From: Pseudactinotalea suaedae | GTDB lineage: Bacteria > Actinomycetota > Actinomycetes > Actinomycetales > Beutenbergiaceae | Assembly: GCF_009733815.1 (NCBI RefSeq) | Contig: NZ_WNXY01000011.1 | Span: forward strand, 1 to 64,000 | Direction of reading: 5' to 3' | DNA length: 64,000 nt | Shown here: positions 60,521 through 64,000 of the stretch, one piece after another | How the letters are laid out: every line of letters starts with the position of its first letter | Numbering within the stretch: position 1 is the stretch's first letter | Made by a program: the position numbers and the translations under genes | The notes under the pieces: model-generated | The model's database searches: none | What the model was told of the DNA's origin: nothing | What the model saw: the letters and a program-made list of their open reading frames with translations, nothing else

Positions 60521-61560
60521 GCGTGCTGAGCACCCCGATCGCCTCGATGTCGCAGGCCAAGGATCGGGTCGACGACTGGTTCCTCGACGACAAGCGTGCC
60601 GGCTACGGCCTCTCGTTCAGCCGGATCGCCGTCGGGATCGCGGTCCTCGGCATCCTGGTGACCAACCTCGGCACCCGGTACGCGCTGTGGGGCCCGGGCT
60701 CGTCGTGGGCCTCGAGCCTGCGCGAGAGCTCGACCTTCGGCGGCCTCAACCAGCTGTGGGGGACGTCGAACCCGGTGCTGTTCACCACCCAGTACCTGCT
60801 GCTGATGCTAGTCGCGGTGGCGGTGATCATCGGGTGGCGCACGCGACCGGCCACGGTGCTGCTCGTCATCGGCATGACCGCGCTCGTGGAGCGGAACCCG
60901 ATGGTCGGCGACCAGGGCGACAACATCGCCCGCATCGGGCTGATCTTCCTCGCGGTCACCTCCTGCTCCGAGCACTGGTCTCTCGATGCGCGCCGGCGGC
61001 GCCGGGTGCTCGCCGAGGGTGCGCCCTCCGGTGCTCTCCGCCGGCTCTGGGCGGGGCTGCCGGTGCTGCCGCACTGGGCCGGTGCGGCGATCCACAACCT
61101 CGCCCTGATGGCGCTCGCGCTGCAGGTCTTCGTGCTCTACCTGGCCTCGGCGCTCTACAAGGCCAACGGCGAGCTGTGGCAGCTGGGCACGGCCCTGCAC
61201 TACCCGCTGGCGCTGCACGAGTACGGCGTGTTCCCGTGGTTGAACGAGCTGCTGACCGGCAACGGCGTGATCCTGACGGCGGCCACCTACTTCGCGGTGT
61301 TCGTGCAGCTGTTCTTCGCGCCCGCGTTGCTGCACCCGCTGACGCGGAAGGTGGCGGTGCTGGCGGTGGTGGCGATGCACGTCGGCATCGCGGTGCTCAT
61401 GGGCCTGCCGTGGTTCTCGCTGTCGATGATCGCCTTCGACGGCATCTTCGTCTCCTCGGTGACCTATCAGCGGCTGGCCGCGTGGCTGCGGGAGCGCGCG
61501 CGTGCCGTGCAGGCGTGGTCGGCGCGGCGAGGCTGGTTCACCGGATCCGCTACCACCTGA
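60517..61560 (+). CDS. HTTM domain protein (vitamin K gamma-carboxylase-like)
   Basis: 347 residues with several membrane helices. The HTTM pattern is seen in GLSFSRIAVGIAVLGILV, the conserved VGDQGDNIARIGLIFL region and YLASALYKANGELWQLGTALHYPL (in outline), where the K/xxNG/W motif of the family occurs. It is related to the membrane part of gamma-glutamyl carboxylase. It overlaps the DUF5819 gene by four bases. The pair may modify or process an envelope molecule, perhaps the surface protein before it, but that is inference. Convergent with the MATE gene six bases away. Confidence 0.9.
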   Translation: MSVLSTPIASMSQAKDRVDDWFLDDKRAGYGLSFSRIAVGIAVLGILVTNLGTRYALWGPGSSWASSLRESSTFGGLNQLWGTSNPVLFTTQYLLLMLVAVAVIIGWRTRPATVLLVIGMTALVERNPMVGDQGDNIARIGLIFLAVTSCSEHWSLDARRRRRVLAEGAPSGALRRLWAGLPVLPHWAGAAIHNLALMALALQVFVLYLASALYKANGELWQLGTALHYPLALHEYGVFPWLNELLTGNGVILTAATYFAVFVQLFFAPALLHPLTRKVAVLAVVAMHVGIAVLMGLPWFSLSMIAFDGIFVSSVTYQRLAAWLRERARAVQAWSARRGWFTGSATT

Positions 61561-61566
61561 GGAAGG

Positions 61567-62937
61567 TCAGGCGCCGAGAACCATCCACCGGGACCCGCGG
61601 GCACGAAGTCCCGTGGTGACCGCCCGGGCGAGCATGAACCCGCCGGCGAAGGCGACCCACAGCCACGCCAGCCCGGCGGCACCGCCGGGTGCCCAGGCGC
61701 GCACGGCGAGCGCGAGCGGCGCGTACGCCACCAGGGTGATCAGGCCGGCCCATGCGAGATAGCGGCCGTCGCCGGCGCCGATGAGGACGCCGTCGAGCAC
61801 GAACACCCAGCCGGCGATCGGCATCAGCACGCCGGTGACCACCAGTGCGAGCGCGGCCGCTCGGCGCACCGCCGGGTCCTCGGTGAAGAGCGGCGCGATC
61901 AGCCAGCCGGAGGCGGCCACCAGCACCCCGACGGCACCGCCGCCGAGCGTGCCCCACCACAGCGAGCGGCGCGTGATCGCGCGCACGCTGCCGGGGTCGC
62001 GAGCGCCCAGCCCGTGCCCCACGAGGGCCTGGGCGGCGATGGCCAGCGCGTCGAGGAGGAAGGCCACGAGGTTCCAGATCGAGATCACGATCTGGTGGGC
62101 GGCGAGGGTGTCGTCCCCGAGGGAGGTCGCCACCAGCACCGTGAGCAGGATCGCCGCCCGCAGCGTGAGCGTGCGCACCAGCAGCGGCGTCCCGGCACGG
62201 GCGTTGGCGAGGATGCCGCCGGGGTGCGGGCGCAGCGAGACCCCGCGCGCTCGAGCGCCCCTGACGATCACGACGAGCAGGGCCAGACCCATGCCGATCT
62301 GGGCCACCGCCGTCGAGAGTCCCGAACCCGCGATGCCCATGTCGAACCCGTAGACGAACGTCACGCACAGCACCGCGTTGGTGATCGCGCCGGTGACGGC
62401 CACCACGAACGGGGTGCGGGTGTCCTGCATGCCGCGCAGCGCGCCGGTGGCGGCGAGCACCACGAGCATCCCGGGGATGCCGGGGGCCGACCAGCGCAGG
62501 TAGTCGACCGCGTGCGGGGCGACGTCATCGGACGCCCCGAGGGCGGTCACGACGTGCGGTGCGAGGGTCAGCCCGAGCGCGGTGAGGGCGACGCCGAGCA
62601 GGAGGGCGAGCCAGACGCCGTCGATCCCGACGGCGAGCGCGCCCTTCTCGTCGCCCGCTCCGATCCGCCTCGCCACCGCGGCGGTGGTGGCGTAGGCGAG
62701 GAACACGAAGACGGCGACCAGGGTCACCAGCACCGTGCTCGCCAGGGTGAGGCCGGCGAGCTGGGGTGTGCCGAGGCGGCCGACCACGGCGGAGTCCACC
62801 AGCACGAACAGCGGCTCGGCGACCAGCGCGCCCAGCGCGGGCGCGGCGAGCGCGAAGATGCGCTTGTCGAGGGCGCGTCGCTGCTGGGCGTCCTCGGGTG
62901 CTCGACGGCGTTCGGTCACCTGGTCATGGTGGCGCAC
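61567..62937 (-). CDS. MATE-family efflux transporter (DinF type)
   Basis: 456 residues with twelve predicted helices. ALAAPALGALVAEPLFVLVDSAVVGRLGT (in outline) is the conserved MATE start, with the D in the first helix group; RGMQDTRTPFVVAVTGAITNAVL and SLGDDTLAAHQIVISIWNL are further family blocks, the second around the central loop. It exports cationic drugs or other small molecules with Na+ or H+. GTG 62937 is used; GTG 62919 is an alternative start. Divergent from the P-loop kinase gene. Confidence 0.92.
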   Translation of the reverse strand: MRHHDQVTERRRAPEDAQQRRALDKRIFALAAPALGALVAEPLFVLVDSAVVGRLGTPQLAGLTLASTVLVTLVAVFVFLAYATTAAVARRIGAGDEKGALAVGIDGVWLALLLGVALTALGLTLAPHVVTALGASDDVAPHAVDYLRWSAPGIPGMLVVLAATGALRGMQDTRTPFVVAVTGAITNAVLCVTFVYGFDMGIAGSGLSTAVAQIGMGLALLVVIVRGARARGVSLRPHPGGILANARAGTPLLVRTLTLRAAILLTVLVATSLGDDTLAAHQIVISIWNLVAFLLDALAIAAQALVGHGLGARDPGSVRAITRRSLWWGTLGGGAVGVLVAASGWLIAPLFTEDPAVRRAAALALVVTGVLMPIAGWVFVLDGVLIGAGDGRYLAWAGLITLVAYAPLALAVRAWAPGGAAGLAWLWVAFAGGFMLARAVTTGLRARGSRWMVLGA

Positions 62938-62972
62938 CTCGGGGGCACCGGGCGCCGCAGTACCGTGGCCGC

Positions 62973-63440
62973 ATGCCGCGCCTGGTGCTCATGTGCGGTC
63001 CCGCCGGCGCGGGAAAGTCGACGCACGCGCGACGGCTCGAGGAGGAGGGCTGCGTGCGGGTCTCGGTCGACGACCTCGCCTGGGCGGAGGGCCACGTGGA
63101 GCATCCGCTGCCGGCCGAGGTGGCGGCGCGGGTCGGGGAGGCGTTGCGGGAGCGGGTGGTCGCGTTGCTGGACGAGCGGCGCGACGTCGTCGTCGACAGC
63201 TCGTTCTGGTCACGGGCCTCGCGGGAGGAGTTCCGCCGCCTGGGTGCCGAGCGGGGCGTGGTCGCGGAGGTGCTCTACGTCTCGACACCGAGGGCGGTGG
63301 CGCTGGCGCGGGTGGCCGCGCGCACCGGTGCGCACGCGCACGACGTGCTGCTGAGCCCGGAGGTGGCCGCCGCCTACTACGACGGCTTCGAGGTCCCGAC
63401 GCCGCAGGAGGGTCCGCTGACGGTCGTTCGTGGTGGTTGA
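62973..63440 (+). CDS. P-loop kinase-like ATP-binding protein
   Basis: 155 residues. Walker A is GPAGAGKSTHARRLEEEG at about 9-26, followed by VSVDDLAWAEG with an aspartate after strand 2 and VVVDSSFWSRASREEFR, a Walker B-like strand. It resembles the small AAA_33 / zeta-toxin-like group of uncharacterised kinases, often found singly in actinobacteria. No antitoxin gene lies beside it. The substrate is unknown. Confidence 0.85.
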   Translation: MPRLVLMCGPAGAGKSTHARRLEEEGCVRVSVDDLAWAEGHVEHPLPAEVAARVGEALRERVVALLDERRDVVVDSSFWSRASREEFRRLGAERGVVAEVLYVSTPRAVALARVAARTGAHAHDVLLSPEVAAAYYDGFEVPTPQEGPLTVVRGG

Positions 63441-63496
63441 ACCGGACCGGTGCCGTCAGGGCCGGCAGCCGGCAGGGCCGGCAGGCGTCGCGGCGG

Positions 63497-64000
63497 TCAG
63501 CGGCGCAGCAGGGCGGCGGTGTCGCGGCCGAAGGACCACAGCAGCAGCGCCAGCGTCACGGCCGTGACCACGACGGCGGCAGGCTGGGGCAGCAGCGGAC
63601 CGGCACCTAGCGCCAGGGGCGGGATCGAGCCGATCACCTTGCGCGAGAGCCGGGGCGGCAGCGGGCGGCGCAGCGCGGGGACCCGCCGTCCCGCGAGGGC
63701 GTAGCCGTAGGGCAGCGCGCCGATGAGCAGCACCCACCACCCGAGTGCGGCGGCCGCGGCGATCGAGAGCACCGCCGTCAGCGCGCAGTCGACGGCCATG
63801 TCGAACCGGCCGCCGGCCTCCGAGGCCTCGCCGCGCGAGCGGGCGAGCCGACCGTCGACGCCGTCGAGCAGCACAGAGACGCCCACGAGCGCCAGCACGA
63901 GCAGCGCCGCCGCCTCGCCGACGAGCATTCCGGCGGTCGCGGCCAGCAGCAGCACCCGCACGTGGGTGACGTGGTCGGCGAGAGTGACGTGGAACGGTGA
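63497..64000 (-). CDS. CDP-alcohol phosphatidyltransferase family protein (5' end outside window)
   Basis: At least 167 residues; the frame has no stop up to 64000 and the upstream codons read FHVTLADHVTHVRV, which fits the family's usual entry, so the true start lies beyond the window. The CDP-alcohol signature DGVDGRLAR...GGRFDMAVD is complete (DGxxAR, then G, D and D at the right spacing). The enzyme transfers a phosphoalcohol from a CDP-linked donor and sits in the membrane with about six helices. The acceptor cannot be told. Confidence 0.9.
   Translation of the reverse strand, partial: SPFHVTLADHVTHVRVLLLAATAGMLVGEAAALLVLALVGVSVLLDGVDGRLARSRGEASEAGGRFDMAVDCALTAVLSIAAAAALGWWVLLIGALPYGYALAGRRVPALRRPLPPRLSRKVIGSIPPLALGAGPLLPQPAAVVVTAVTLALLLWSFGRDTAALLRR

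Noticed and set aside
62973-63440. Zeta-toxin of a toxin-antitoxin system
   Set aside because: The P-loop fold is similar, but no epsilon-like antitoxin or other small partner gene is adjacent, and such solitary kinases are common in actinobacteria.

Overview
This window is high-GC DNA from an actinobacterium, most likely a Micrococcales member; I lean towards the Ruaniaceae/Beutenbergiaceae neighbourhood, as an inference only. The evidence is extreme G+C, many GTG starts, dense ATGA-type stop/start overlaps, a MurJ fused to a pseudokinase, a pcnB - Nudix - DUF6049 - murJ block in the order known from mycobacteria (Rv3907c-Rv3910), an actinobacterial choice-of-anchor G / DUF5819 / HTTM cluster, and an rpsF-ssb-rpsR-rplI operon. 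The first and last of these blocks usually lie near the chromosomal origin. I found no rRNA, tRNA, insertion sequence, prophage or CRISPR array.

Layout. 1-1.8 kb: GC-rich repeat, then a membrane protein divergent from a TetR regulator with two operator-like palindromes. 1.8-11.9 kb: murJ, DUF6049, Nudix, glyoxalase-like gene, pcnB, glycerophosphodiesterase. 11.9-14.5 kb: MFS exporter inside an island of several repeat families. 14.5-25.3 kb: XRE-cupin regulator divergent from a ten-gene operon: a complete peptide/opine-type ABC importer, then amidohydrolase, TIGR04076 protein, LLM flavin oxidoreductase, DUF885 metallopeptidase and NTF2-like protein. 25.3-30 kb: two small ORFs, kynureninase-like gene, SRPBCC-ArsR pair, PadR-ino1 pair. 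30-39.6 kb: CBM9-like protein, DeoR/LacI hybrid regulator, very large secreted heparinase-like lyase, GyrB-like ATPase fragment with an FMN reductase, class A PBP. 39.6-48.2 kb: GntR regulator divergent from a carbohydrate operon with a Tat lipoprotein, a permease carrying an extracytoplasmic seven-repeat beta-propeller, a second permease, a cytoplasmic beta-helix protein and an enolase-superfamily enzyme. 48.2-50.1 kb: ribosomal/ssb operon and terminator. 50-56.3 kb: FAD oxidase, GNAT, two DHFR-like reductases, TetR/SDR pair. 56.4-61.6 kb: LPxTG surface protein with 41 PTGTD repeats, DUF5819 and HTTM proteins. 61.6-64 kb: MATE exporter, P-loop kinase, and a CDP-alcohol phosphatidyltransferase cut by the window edge.

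How the genes fit together. Two catabolic modules stand out. In the first (14.5-25.3 kb) almost every gene overlaps the next, so uptake and degradation of one peptide- or amide-like compound are probably co-expressed under the XRE-cupin regulator. In the second (39.6-48.2 kb) a near-consensus promoter is bracketed by two FadR-type operator sites and drives an importer plus two enzymes; the importer lacks its own ATPase, as is common in Gram-positive sugar systems sharing one ATPase. The secreted heparinase-like enzyme 5 kb away could supply oligosaccharides to it. The most unusual items are the propeller-permease fusion and a 68-bp four-armed palindromic element whose copies at 13.8 and 20.5 kb have identical geometry.
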